DNA of 13,143 nt from Clostridia bacterium (GCA_029010655.1 JAQXKW010000083.1:1-13143), one strand, 5' to 3'; counted from the first letter of the stretch, positions 5,038-12,455 are shown. Numbers and translations: made by a program. The notes: generated by a model from the sequence alone, not told the origin.

Positions 5038-7350
5038 ATGAAAAGATTGTTAGCCGCATTCATTTCGGCGCTTATGGTTTTCAGCGTGCTGTCCGTGTGC
5101 GTTTCGGGAAGCTATATATACGACGATACGTACAGCTTAGGCGACATCAACGGCGACGGGACGGCAAATGCAAAGGATTTACACAGCCTCAGAGCGTATA
5201 CGGCGGAATATGAGCCGGAGGGCAAGTTTATAACCGACGCCGCCGACATTAACGCCGACGGCAAGGCAAACGCCCGTGACGCACTGTATTTCAAGGCAGT
5301 TTTTTCAGGTGCGGCAAGCTTTTCCGATTATGAAAAGTCTTCCCCCGTGTACTCTGCCTCAATAGGCGGTGCCGCTTTAGAGAATTTCTGCGTTACCGTT
5401 CCCGACGGCATGGAGCCGGAGGGAAAAGAATATGCTGTGCAGAATGCGGCGATGATTTTTCAGCGGGGAGTTTTTAATGCCACAGGCGTGTGGCTTGAGA
5501 TTTGCAACGAGTCCTCGGCTGATAAAGAAAACCTTGTAGCCTTCCATGTGGCAGAGCCGGACGAGACTGTGGACGGTCACACCTTCGGCGTGGAGGATTA
5601 CTACTATAAGGTTACCGACGGCAGACTTGATGTTTACGGCTCAAAGTACAGAGGAAATATTTATGCCTCATACGAAATACTGGAGGAGTATTTCGGGCTT
5701 TACTGGTTCAGCTGTGAGGAGACCCTGATTTATAAGCGCAGATGTGTGGAAATGGAAACGGGGACGGTGGTTTATCATCAGCCCGTGTTCTCATATCGGT
5801 TTGCCGTAGAGAATTTTTACGACCCCGGCTCAAGAATCGGAGCTCTCGGCTATTATTTCCCCCGCCGGCTGAACGGTACGCAGATCGGCGCATATACGGG
5901 AGACTATTACGGAAGCCTTACGGGTCCTCATGCGTACAACGCCCACTCCTTCCAGGAGTATTACCGCATGTATCACGGAGTAATTCCCGACGACCCCACC
6001 CTTGACCGTGCGGCACAGCTCAGGGCGAAATATGAGTCCTGCCCCGACCCCAATGCAAATAACGACTGGCAGCCCTGTGCGTCGGACAACGAAGTATATG
6101 CGGAGCTTTTCGAGGGACTGCTTTTGACAATGGAAATGATAGTCATTCCACCCCGCAACAATAACGTTTTCAGGCATGAAGACGGACTTTCCGCCATGTC
6201 CTTCTCCATTTGCGACAATGCAGAATTCTGTAAATGCCGTATATGCTCAAGAAAAGTCAACGGTACAAGGATTAAGCTGAACTCCTCCAATATCTCCGTT
6301 CTGGACAGCTATTCGGGAGAATATACTCTGGACGATAACGGGTATGTCACCTTCAAAAAGGAAAGCTATTCGGGGCTGTATCTTGATATGGGAAACCGTG
6401 CGGCAAGGGATATTCAGGAAATGTATCCGGGCATGAAAATATATATGATAATCTATGACCATACCATCCCTGAGAGCATTCGCCCCGATGAAAACCTTAT
6501 CCTTATGTACTGCGGCAACGGCTGTAACAACCACTATATTAATTCGGGAGAGTGCGGGGACAATCAGACCTATCTGAAAACAAGCAACACGGAAACCGTG
6601 AAAACGCTTGTAGAGTGGACAAAAATGTGCCACGATGCGGGCGCGCTTATCTGGTTCTGGTATTATCCCATTACAAACGGCTATTATCTTAACGGTTGTC
6701 CCAACATACTTAATATTTATTACGATTTCACTTACCTTGCGTCTATCGGAATTGACGGAATTTACTACGAGGGCGGAGATAAGGAATATAATTTTGAAAC
6801 CTTAAAGGCGTATCTTGCCACCAAGGTTATGTGGGACCCTCAGATGACCTATGAGGAATATACGGACATAATGAAGGAGTACCTGAGAGTGTACTACGGC
6901 GACGGGTACGAGTATATTTATCAGTATATCCTTCTTGACGATGAGGCGGGAAATGCCTGCGGATGCTTTATAAACAACCACGACAGACCCTTTGATATGC
7001 ACTCCAAGCAGTACCTGGGAGAGCATTACGAGCAGATGCACGACCTGCTAGCTACCGCCCTTACGCTCTGCAAAACCGACAAACAGAGGGAAAGACTTAC
7101 CCTGCTTTACTACTGCGCCGAGTTTATGGGACTTTCCGGCGCATACGACAGACTGTATACCGAAGGCAACGCAGAGTCCAGAGCGCTGTATGAGGAAAGA
7201 TATACGGAAATGTATAACTATATGTACGAGAGGGACTTGCAGATTTTCCATACCCCCGACATATATTCCGTTCCCGATGAGCTTGATTTTTCAAAATCTC
7301 CCATGACGCAGTTTTATGTTTTGGGCTCATGGAACGGCTGGGATAAATAA
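5038..7350 (+). CDS. Secreted DUF4838 (GH163-like) protein with N-terminal dockerin
   Basis: A 770-residue secreted protein. Residues 1 to about 24 are a signal peptide (MKR, then a hydrophobic core). Residues about 35-90 are a type I dockerin with two calcium-binding repeats, GDINGDG (from residue 35) and ADINADG (about 70), each followed by a helix. At residues about 198-226, YRGNIYASYEILEEYFG..WF matches the alpha-glucuronidase N-domain-like region typical of DUF4838 proteins. The central part has the family's Cys cluster, C398-K-C400-R-I-C403, after a conserved S-x-x-DN. Further on come GIDGIYYEGG (Glu578) and a helix LKAYLATKVMWDP. Part of the DUF4838 family was, to my recollection, classified as GH163, endo-beta-N-acetylglucosaminidases acting on complex N-glycans; whether this protein has that activity is inference. 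The start is ATG 5038, with AGGAG 10 nt upstream; the in-frame GTG at 5029 is only 1 nt from that AGGAG. It is co-transcribed with the fucosidase 17 nt downstream. Confidence 0.85.
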   Translation: MKRLLAAFISALMVFSVLSVCVSGSYIYDDTYSLGDINGDGTANAKDLHSLRAYTAEYEPEGKFITDAADINADGKANARDALYFKAVFSGAASFSDYEKSSPVYSASIGGAALENFCVTVPDGMEPEGKEYAVQNAAMIFQRGVFNATGVWLEICNESSADKENLVAFHVAEPDETVDGHTFGVEDYYYKVTDGRLDVYGSKYRGNIYASYEILEEYFGLYWFSCEETLIYKRRCVEMETGTVVYHQPVFSYRFAVENFYDPGSRIGALGYYFPRRLNGTQIGAYTGDYYGSLTGPHAYNAHSFQEYYRMYHGVIPDDPTLDRAAQLRAKYESCPDPNANNDWQPCASDNEVYAELFEGLLLTMEMIVIPPRNNNVFRHEDGLSAMSFSICDNAEFCKCRICSRKVNGTRIKLNSSNISVLDSYSGEYTLDDNGYVTFKKESYSGLYLDMGNRAARDIQEMYPGMKIYMIIYDHTIPESIRPDENLILMYCGNGCNNHYINSGECGDNQTYLKTSNTETVKTLVEWTKMCHDAGALIWFWYYPITNGYYLNGCPNILNIYYDFTYLASIGIDGIYYEGGDKEYNFETLKAYLATKVMWDPQMTYEEYTDIMKEYLRVYYGDGYEYIYQYILLDDEAGNACGCFINNHDRPFDMHSKQYLGEHYEQMHDLLATALTLCKTDKQRERLTLLYYCAEFMGLSGAYDRLYTEGNAESRALYEERYTEMYNYMYERDLQIFHTPDIYSVPDELDFSKSPMTQFYVLGSWNGWDK

Positions 7351-7367
7351 TTAACGGAGGCAGTAAA

Positions 7368-8585
7368 ATGAACATTAAAAAGGAACAGCTTGAATTTTTA
7401 GACTGGGAAATGGGAGTATTCTTCCATTTCGGAATAAGAACCTTTTACGAGGGACATGTGGACTGGGATATGAAGGAAATGCCCGCAGAGGGCTTCAACC
7501 CCACCTCCCTTGACTGCGAGGACTGGATAAAAACGGCGCACGATGCGGGAGCGAAATATGCTATTCTCGTAACAAAGCATCACGACGGATTTGCAAACTG
7601 GCCCTCAAAATATACGGACTATTCCGTAAAGAATACCCCGTGGAAAAACGGAAAGGGAGACGTGGTAAAGGAATTTACCGATGCCTGCCGCAAATACGGC
7701 ATGAAGGTAGGGCTTTATTATTCCCCCGCCCAGTTCGGCTCCGTTAAAATGAATCCCCAAGAGTATGACGATTACTTTATAAATCAGGTGTCGGAGCTGC
7801 TTACAAATTACGGGAGAATCGACTATATCTGGTTCGACGGCTGCGGAAGCGAGGAGCATAAATACGACGAACAGAGAATAGTCGACGTAATCCGCAGTCT
7901 CCAGCCGGGAATTCTCATATTCAATATGTGGGATCCCGATACCCGTTGGGTGGGAAATGAATCGGGCGTTGCCCCCTCCCCCTCAAATCTTACCGTTTCC
8001 GAGCTTGAGTTTTCCGTGCTGACGGAGGAAAAAGCCGCCCTCAACGAAGCGCATTTTCTGCCTGTTGAGTGCGACTGTATGATGAGACTTGATAATTGGT
8101 TTTACAGCGACAGCGACGAGGACACGGTAAAATCCGTTGACGAGCTTATGGGACTGTACTATTATTCCGTGGGCAGAGGTGCAAATCTGCTTATAAATAT
8201 CGGACCCGACAGACGGGGACTTCTTCCCGATAAGGATAAGGAATCACTTCTGCACCTCGGGGAAGCGGTAAGACGGCTGAAGGATGCGGAAATCCCCTGC
8301 GAGAGAGAGGAAAAAAGCGAAACGAGCTTTGATATAGTCCTTGAACAGCAGCCTGTCAATAATCTGGTTTTAACGGAGGAAATCGACGGGGAAACGGAAA
8401 TCGGGGAGTTTGAAATTAAGGTTCACCCATACTCCTACGGCGCACCTATTACCGTTTTCAGAGGCACCACAATAGGGCATAAAGCCATATGCCCATTTCC
8501 CACTATCAGAACGAAACGGATAACGGTCACCTTCGATAAGCCTAAAAAGGTGGAGGCAAAGCCTCTTTACCTGCCGTTGTTTTAA
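7368..8585 (+). CDS. GH29 alpha-L-fucosidase
   Basis: A 405-residue glycoside hydrolase family 29 enzyme that removes alpha-L-fucose from glycans by a retaining mechanism. Family motifs appear in order: the opening GVFFHFGI (residues 16-23), LVTKHHDGF (His71, His72) followed by WPSKYTDYSV, GLYYSP (115-120), YIWFDG with the probable nucleophile Asp157, a PVECD segment (Glu234, a candidate acid/base) before WFY, and GRGANLLINIGPDRRG (about 269-284). It has only the catalytic barrel and a short C-terminal beta region, with no extra binding module. There is no signal peptide, so it should act in the cytoplasm on imported oligosaccharides, unlike its secreted neighbour. GGAGG at 7356-7360, with 7-nt spacing, sets the start. 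It is the second gene of the operon and ends at a shared bidirectional terminator. Confidence 0.94.
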   Translation: MNIKKEQLEFLDWEMGVFFHFGIRTFYEGHVDWDMKEMPAEGFNPTSLDCEDWIKTAHDAGAKYAILVTKHHDGFANWPSKYTDYSVKNTPWKNGKGDVVKEFTDACRKYGMKVGLYYSPAQFGSVKMNPQEYDDYFINQVSELLTNYGRIDYIWFDGCGSEEHKYDEQRIVDVIRSLQPGILIFNMWDPDTRWVGNESGVAPSPSNLTVSELEFSVLTEEKAALNEAHFLPVECDCMMRLDNWFYSDSDEDTVKSVDELMGLYYYSVGRGANLLINIGPDRRGLLPDKDKESLLHLGEAVRRLKDAEIPCEREEKSETSFDIVLEQQPVNNLVLTEEIDGETEIGEFEIKVHPYSYGAPITVFRGTTIGHKAICPFPTIRTKRITVTFDKPKKVEAKPLYLPLF

Positions 8586-8608
8586 CGTGGAAGAACAGCG
8601 AAAATAAT

Positions 8609-8636
8609 AAAAAACGGGCAAAAATGCCCGTTTTTT
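8609..8636. terminator. Bidirectional terminator between convergent genes
   Basis: AAAAAACGGGCA (8609-8620) and TGCCCGTTTTTT (8625-8636) form a perfect 12-bp stem with an AAAA loop. The A-run and T-run make it a rho-independent terminator on both strands, serving the fucosidase (plus) and the amidase (minus, stop at 8645). Confidence 0.9.
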
Positions 8637-8644
8637 ACATTTGT

Positions 8645-9745
8645 CTAATTTACCCGTACCACCTTGCCGTCAAAGGTCACGGGAGTACCGTTTTTGACAT
8701 TTGCATAAATCCATTGTCCGGCGCTGTCTCCCTTGCCGAAAAGATGTCCCGATAAAACAAATCCGCCGGAAGGAATTGTCATTTTTCCCTTGCCGTATAT
8801 GGGATTTCCCACAGCCTTGCCGTTCTGAATTGCCACCTCGTAGCCGTATTCGTTGGTGGGGGCGGAGGCACCGCTGTTGTAGACGCAGAGATAATTTGTG
8901 CCCCTTCCGGCGTTGACGCCGTCAACGCTTCTGTGCTGCCGCTTGTCAATTTTTACCGCATTATCCGTCACGGTTATGCGGTATCCTTTTTTGACGTTTG
9001 CATAAATCCACACCGATGCCTTCCCATGCCCTGAAAGCACAGAGCCGCCTTCGGGAATTTTCGTGTTTCCCTTGTAAACGGGGTCGGATAAAACTACTCC
9101 GTTGCGGTCAATGGGCGCTTCAAAGCCCCATTGATTTGTGCCGGTGGTTTTAATGCCCGAGTAAAGCACCAGAAAATCCGTGTTTCTCGGAATATTTTTG
9201 CCGTTAAGAGCGTGAACCGTGGGGGATTCCTCCACCGTGGGCGTTGGGTAGTTTATCTCGTTTGCCGCCGATATAATATAGTCCATTTTTGAGAGAAGAT
9301 AGGGTCCGGGACAGTCTGTGGCGGCATACATCTGATGCCACGTAAGGTTTTTCCCCTTTACAAGCTTTCCCAAACCGTTTCGCTTGGCAATATCGGCAAT
9401 AAGTCTTATGAGACTTTGGAGAGACTTGTCGGTAACAGCCCACGGATAGTCGTTCTCGCTGTTTGATACCTCCACGGTAACCGCGCGGCAGTTTGACTCC
9501 CAGTTTGAATTGGTCCATGCGGTGTCCCCTTCGTCAACGTACAGGGCGATTTCTCCGTCATACCCAATTCCGTAGTGGGAGGAGCCCTCCCTGCCCACCG
9601 CCTGAAACAGCTCGCCGCAGCGGCGGGCGGTCAGCTTTCCCGACATATGGTGAACGGTGATTTCTTTTATTTTTGAGGTGCGCCCTTTGGTGTAGTTGCC
9701 GCTGTAAGCGAGAACCTTTTCCGAAATAAGCGGTGAATTACTCAT
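8645..9745 (-). CDS. N-acetylmuramoyl-L-alanine amidase (endolysin type) with duplicated C-terminal module
   Basis: A 366-residue Amidase_2-family enzyme, predicted to cut the bond between muramic acid and the first L-Ala of peptidoglycan. The catalytic domain spans residues about 20-160. The zinc ligands are visible: His32/His33 in ITVHHMSG, His137 in LTWHQMY and Cys145 in DCPGPYL, with the same 8-residue His-Cys spacing as T7 lysozyme. SSHYGIGYDGEIALYV and the TVEVSN strand are also typical. Residues 190-266 and 283-364 are two copies of a beta-rich module. There is no signal peptide, as expected for an endolysin delivered by a holin. The start is ATG 9745 with AGGGGG just upstream, inside the end of the holin gene; the two genes overlap by 8 nt, so they are translationally linked. 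It could be a prophage remnant or a domesticated lysin. Confidence 0.92.
   Translation of the reverse strand: MSNSPLISEKVLAYSGNYTKGRTSKIKEITVHHMSGKLTARRCGELFQAVGREGSSHYGIGYDGEIALYVDEGDTAWTNSNWESNCRAVTVEVSNSENDYPWAVTDKSLQSLIRLIADIAKRNGLGKLVKGKNLTWHQMYAATDCPGPYLLSKMDYIISAANEINYPTPTVEESPTVHALNGKNIPRNTDFLVLYSGIKTTGTNQWGFEAPIDRNGVVLSDPVYKGNTKIPEGGSVLSGHGKASVWIYANVKKGYRITVTDNAVKIDKRQHRSVDGVNAGRGTNYLCVYNSGASAPTNEYGYEVAIQNGKAVGNPIYGKGKMTIPSGGFVLSGHLFGKGDSAGQWIYANVKNGTPVTFDGKVVRVN
8654..9178 (-). repeat. Two copies of a beta-rich module in the amidase
   Basis: Copy 1 is encoded at 8948-9178 and copy 2 at 8654-8899. They share the order LVLYSG/LCVYNSG, TNxxGxE, GNxxIPxGG, SVLSGH/FVLSGH, then WIYANVKxG. 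Similar TN-x-x-G-x-E ... VLSGHG modules, as I recall them, occur in phosphodiester glycosidases and other secreted proteins of Gram-positive bacteria. Here they sit where an endolysin has its cell-wall binding domain, so wall or glycan binding is a reasonable inference. Confidence 0.65.
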
Positions 9746-9947
9746 TTGTGTCCCCCTTGCATTCGGGAAGTCCCGCCACGGACGTCAGCAGGGAAAGAAA
9801 GCCCGCAAGAAGGGAGGCGGAGAGCACAGCCTCCCATTTGATTTCGCTGAAAACAGCTCCCGTGCCGATAGACGCAACGGCGGTCTGAGCTACTGTCTTT
9901 ACGGCTCGGATTCCTGCACACTTCAGCCATTTTTTCCAGTTTTTCAA
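9738..9947 (-). CDS. Phage r1t-type holin
   Basis: A 69-residue protein that resembles the small holin of Lactococcus phage r1t (Phage_r1t_holin family). The typical order is visible: a basic amphipathic start (KNWKKWLK), R-A-V-K-T-V-A-Q-T-A, SIGTGAVFSEIKWEAVLSAS as the first hydrophobic part, and AGFLSLLTSVAGLPE as the second, then a short polar tail. Such holins form pores in the membrane that let the endolysin reach the wall. The start is a TTG at 9945-9947, preceded by AAAGGA (9957-9962) with 9-nt spacing; the ATG nearest to that site opens only a two-codon frame. The rare start codon may keep expression low. Its stop overlaps the start of the amidase. Confidence 0.85.
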   Translation of the reverse strand: MKNWKKWLKCAGIRAVKTVAQTAVASIGTGAVFSEIKWEAVLSASLLAGFLSLLTSVAGLPECKGDTNE

Positions 9948-9966
9948 CTTATTTCATCCTTTCTTT

Positions 9967-10004
9967 CTGACGGATATTATCCGTCAGTACATAATACGGC
10001 GCAA
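9967..10004 (-). promoter_or_regulatory. Promoter with palindrome over the -10, holin-endolysin operon
   Basis: On the minus strand TTGCGC (9999-10004), 17 nt, GATAAT (9976-9981) form a probable sigma-A promoter. The -10 is the centre of a perfect inverted repeat with 9-bp arms, CTGACGGAT (9967-9975) and ATCCGTCAG (9979-9987). Because transcription would start inside the palindrome, it should act as DNA, as an operator, rather than as an RNA hairpin. The repressor is not in the window. Confidence 0.5.
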
Positions 10005-10046
10005 TGCCCCGTCCCGACACCGGCGCCGACAAAAAGATTGTATACT

Positions 10047-10070
10047 GTGGGAAAGGACTTTTCTCCCCAC
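10047..10070. repeat. Imperfect inverted repeat upstream of the flippase promoter
   Basis: GTGGG, then AAAG, is answered by CTTTT and CCCAC across the stretch 10047-10070. It ends 9 nt before the -35 of the flippase promoter and lies between two divergent promoters. It might be a binding site, but the pairing is imperfect and it could be chance. Confidence 0.25.
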
Positions 10071-10079
10071 GGCGAAATC

Positions 10080-10108
10080 TTGACAAACAGGGGCGGGAGT
10101 GGTATAAT
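10080..10108 (+). promoter_or_regulatory. Perfect-consensus extended -10 promoter of the flippase-pseF operon
   Basis: TTGACA (10080-10085), exactly 17 nt, TATAAT (10103-10108), with TGG directly before the -10 (TG at 10100-10101) as an extended -10 element. Every position matches the sigma-A consensus. Transcription would start near 10115, giving a leader of about 28 nt. Confidence 0.9.
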
Positions 10109-10142
10109 AAAATCTCAATTCAGAGAAACGAAATGACGGCAA

Positions 10143-11573
10143 ATGAAAACAAAGCTGAAAAAACTGTTTGATTTCAAAAACGTGAATAATGTGACGGTGC
10201 TTAATATCGTCAGCGTTTTCCTTTTGCAGGGAATCACGTTTTTTACGGCACCGCTTTTCACGAGGCTTCTGGGCAAGGACCAGTACGGAGAGCTTTCCGT
10301 TTACGGCTCATGGGTGTCGATTGTAACCTGTATAATGGGTCTGAATGTGGGCGCGTCCCTTGCCACGGCAAAATATAAATTCAACGATTATTACCGCTAC
10401 CGCAGCAGCGTCCTTTTGCTTGGCACCATAATCGGCGGCGCTATGGTGGGGATAGGACTTATATTCCGGGACACCCTTGCCGACCTGATGGGCATGCGAG
10501 GGCACGGCGTGGAAATAGCGGTTCTTATGCTTGTTGCCGCTTTTGCAAACTTTATTTCCACCTTTTCACAGACCTCCTTTATATACGAAAAAAAGGCGCA
10601 CATTAATTTTCTGTATTCCGTCACAATGACGGTTTGCTCTACGGGGCTTGCGCTGTATCTGGTATATGCGGGAGACCCTTCCGAAAGATATTTCACAAAG
10701 ATAGTGGGCAGCGTAATTCCGCTGGCGATAGCGGCGGTGATTATGTGGTGCGTGCTGTTTTTCAAAAAGCCGGCTCTGCCGGATAAAAGCTTTTGGAAAT
10801 TTGCGCTTATAATGGGCGCACCCCTTGTTTTCCACTCCCTGTCCCGTGAGCTTCTGTCCCATTCCGACAGACTGATGATGCAGTTTTTCAACGTGCCCGA
10901 CGGCGATATAGGCATATACAGCGTGTTCTACTCGCTGACGGCGGTGCTGGGCACCATATTAACTGCCCTTAATAATTCGTGGTGTCCCTTCTATTACGAC
11001 GACCTGAATGATAAGGCATATGAAAAAATAAATAAGAAATGCTCAAATTATCTGGAGCTGTTTACGGTTCTCACCTGCGGATTTATACTGCTTTCCAGAG
11101 AGGTGGGAAGAATATATGCGGGAGAGGAATATTACAGCGGAATCGGCGTTTTCCCCGTATTTGCCTTTGCAATTTATTTTACTCTCCTGTACCAGTTCCC
11201 CGTAAACTATGAGTTTTTCCACAAAAAGACCTATATTGTGGCAATAGGCACAGCCTGTGCGGCGCTTGTAAATATAGGGCTTAACGCTCTGTTTATACCT
11301 ATGGAGGGACCCCTTGGCGGTATGTTCGGTGCCGCCGTTGCAACAGCGCTTTCCTATGTTGCGCTTTTTGTCCTCCATATGCTGATAGTTTCAAGAATGA
11401 AGGAAAAATACCATTTGAAGCTCCGTGCATTCTTGCCGGGACTTCTTGCGGTGCTTTTATGCGCCGTGCTGTTCTACGTGCTTGAAAATCAGTGGTATAT
11501 CCGCTGGCCTTTAGGTGCCCTGCTTGGAGCCTTTGAGCTTTACAGGATAATCAAGAGAAAATCCGTATTCTGA
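10143..11573 (+). CDS. Wzx-like polysaccharide/oligosaccharide flippase
   Basis: A 476-residue integral membrane protein of the MOP (polysaccharide transporter/Wzx) superfamily, expected to move a lipid-linked oligosaccharide or sugar across the cytoplasmic membrane. The N-terminal part shows the familiar pattern: a first helix NIVSVFLLQGITFFTAPLFT followed by RLLGKDQYGELSVY. About 12-14 hydrophobic segments spread over the whole length, and the start of the second half carries RELLSHSDRLMMQFF, the usual second-bundle motif with S/R-D-R. The size is normal for the family. The ATG at 10143 lacks a good Shine-Dalgarno sequence (only GACGG just upstream). An overlapping ATG at 10133 opens a 12-codon frame. 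The pseF-like gene follows after 20 nt in the same transcript. Substrate and pathway cannot be read from the sequence, but the neighbour hints at a nonulosonic acid glycan. Confidence 0.88.
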   Translation: MKTKLKKLFDFKNVNNVTVLNIVSVFLLQGITFFTAPLFTRLLGKDQYGELSVYGSWVSIVTCIMGLNVGASLATAKYKFNDYYRYRSSVLLLGTIIGGAMVGIGLIFRDTLADLMGMRGHGVEIAVLMLVAAFANFISTFSQTSFIYEKKAHINFLYSVTMTVCSTGLALYLVYAGDPSERYFTKIVGSVIPLAIAAVIMWCVLFFKKPALPDKSFWKFALIMGAPLVFHSLSRELLSHSDRLMMQFFNVPDGDIGIYSVFYSLTAVLGTILTALNNSWCPFYYDDLNDKAYEKINKKCSNYLELFTVLTCGFILLSREVGRIYAGEEYYSGIGVFPVFAFAIYFTLLYQFPVNYEFFHKKTYIVAIGTACAALVNIGLNALFIPMEGPLGGMFGAAVATALSYVALFVLHMLIVSRMKEKYHLKLRAFLPGLLAVLLCAVLFYVLENQWYIRWPLGALLGAFELYRIIKRKSVF

Positions 11574-11593
11574 AAGAGAAAGGAAAAGAAAAA

Positions 11594-12292
11594 ATGAAAA
11601 CAATTGTAATAATCCCCGCCAGAGGCGGAAGCAAACGTATTCCGAAAAAGAACGTAAAGGAGTTTTTGGGAAAGCCCATGCTTGCCTATTCCATAGAGGC
11701 GGCGCTGGAAAGCGGCGTTTACGATGAGGTAATGGTGTCAACGGACAGCGAGGAAATAGCAAGCGTTGCAAAACGGTACGGTGCAAACGTGCCCTTTATG
11801 AGAAGTGCCGAAACTGCCGGCGACTATGCAACAACGGCGGACGTGCTTTTCGAGGTGCTTGACGAATACAAAAAGCTGGGTCGGGAGTTTGACAATCTCT
11901 CCTGCGTGTATCCTACGGCTCCGTTTGTTACGGCGCAAAAGCTCCGTGACGCCTATAAGGCTTTTGTGGATGCCGATGCGGACAACCTTATCTCCGTTAC
12001 GCCGTTTTCCTACCCTCCCCAGAGAGGACTGATTTTCGACGAAAGCGGAAAGTACGTTACGTTCCGCGAACCGGAGCACGTCAATACAAGAAGCCAGGAT
12101 CTTCCCACCATATACCATGACTGCGGCCAGTTCTATTTTGCAAAGACGGATAAATTCTATATAAACCAAAGCTTTGCGGTGGGAAAGAGTGTTCCGTTTA
12201 TGCTCCCCGAAACGGAGGTTCAGGACATAGATAACGACGAGGACTGGGCTATGGCGGAGATAAAATACAAGGTAATGCTGTCAAAGAAGTAA
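11594..12292 (+). CDS. pseF: Pseudaminic acid cytidylyltransferase
   Basis: A 232-residue member of the CMP-NeuAc synthetase family, predicted to make CMP-pseudaminic acid from CTP and the free nonulosonic acid. The nucleotide-binding start IIPARGGSKRIPKKN (residues 6-20) is complete. The features that point to PseF rather than NeuA are EVMVSTDSEEIA, VPFMRSAETAGDYATTADV, CVYPTAPFVTA, VTPFSYPPQRG, VNTRSQDLPTIYHDCGQFYFA and VQDIDNDEDW. The length matches PseF. AAAGGA about 9 nt before the ATG is a good ribosome binding site. No other pse genes (B, C, H, G or I) lie in the window, so the rest of the pathway must be elsewhere if this is truly PseF; activity on a related sugar such as legionaminic acid cannot be excluded. 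The pairing with a flippase suggests flagellin or surface glycan modification. Confidence 0.87.
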   Translation: MKTIVIIPARGGSKRIPKKNVKEFLGKPMLAYSIEAALESGVYDEVMVSTDSEEIASVAKRYGANVPFMRSAETAGDYATTADVLFEVLDEYKKLGREFDNLSCVYPTAPFVTAQKLRDAYKAFVDADADNLISVTPFSYPPQRGLIFDESGKYVTFREPEHVNTRSQDLPTIYHDCGQFYFAKTDKFYINQSFAVGKSVPFMLPETEVQDIDNDEDWAMAEIKYKVMLSKK

Positions 12293-12309
12293 AAAACGCA
12301 AAAACACGG

Positions 12310-12341
12310 CGGCAAATTTTCCGATAACGGAAAATTTGCCG
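12310..12341 (+). terminator. Terminator of the flippase-pseF operon
   Basis: A perfect 14-bp stem joins 12310-12323 to 12328-12341 (the core arms end in TTTTCCG and begin with CGGAAAA), with an ATAA loop. A long T-rich tract follows from 12342. It lies 17 nt after the pseF stop codon. Confidence 0.93.
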
Positions 12342-12370
12342 TTATTTTTTTATATTTTTTTATTAAATAT

Positions 12371-12399
12371 TTGAAAAAAACGATATTATGTGATATAAT
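12371..12399 (+). promoter_or_regulatory. Sigma-A promoter of cdaA
   Basis: TTGAAA (12371-12376), 17 nt, TATAAT (12394-12399), with TGA before the -10 giving an extended element (TG at 12391-12392). The start of transcription would be near 12406, about 50 nt before the ATG. An AT-rich stretch precedes the promoter and may help its strength. Confidence 0.85.
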
Positions 12400-12455
12400 T
12401 ACTGTGTAGATTTATATAATTGGGTCGATATACTGTTTTTAAGGAGTGTTGCGTT

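Noticed and set aside
4980..5213. 77-codon plus-strand frame overlapping the dockerin gene start
   Set aside because: It starts at the predicted -35 of the real gene and runs out of frame through the signal peptide and dockerin coding region.
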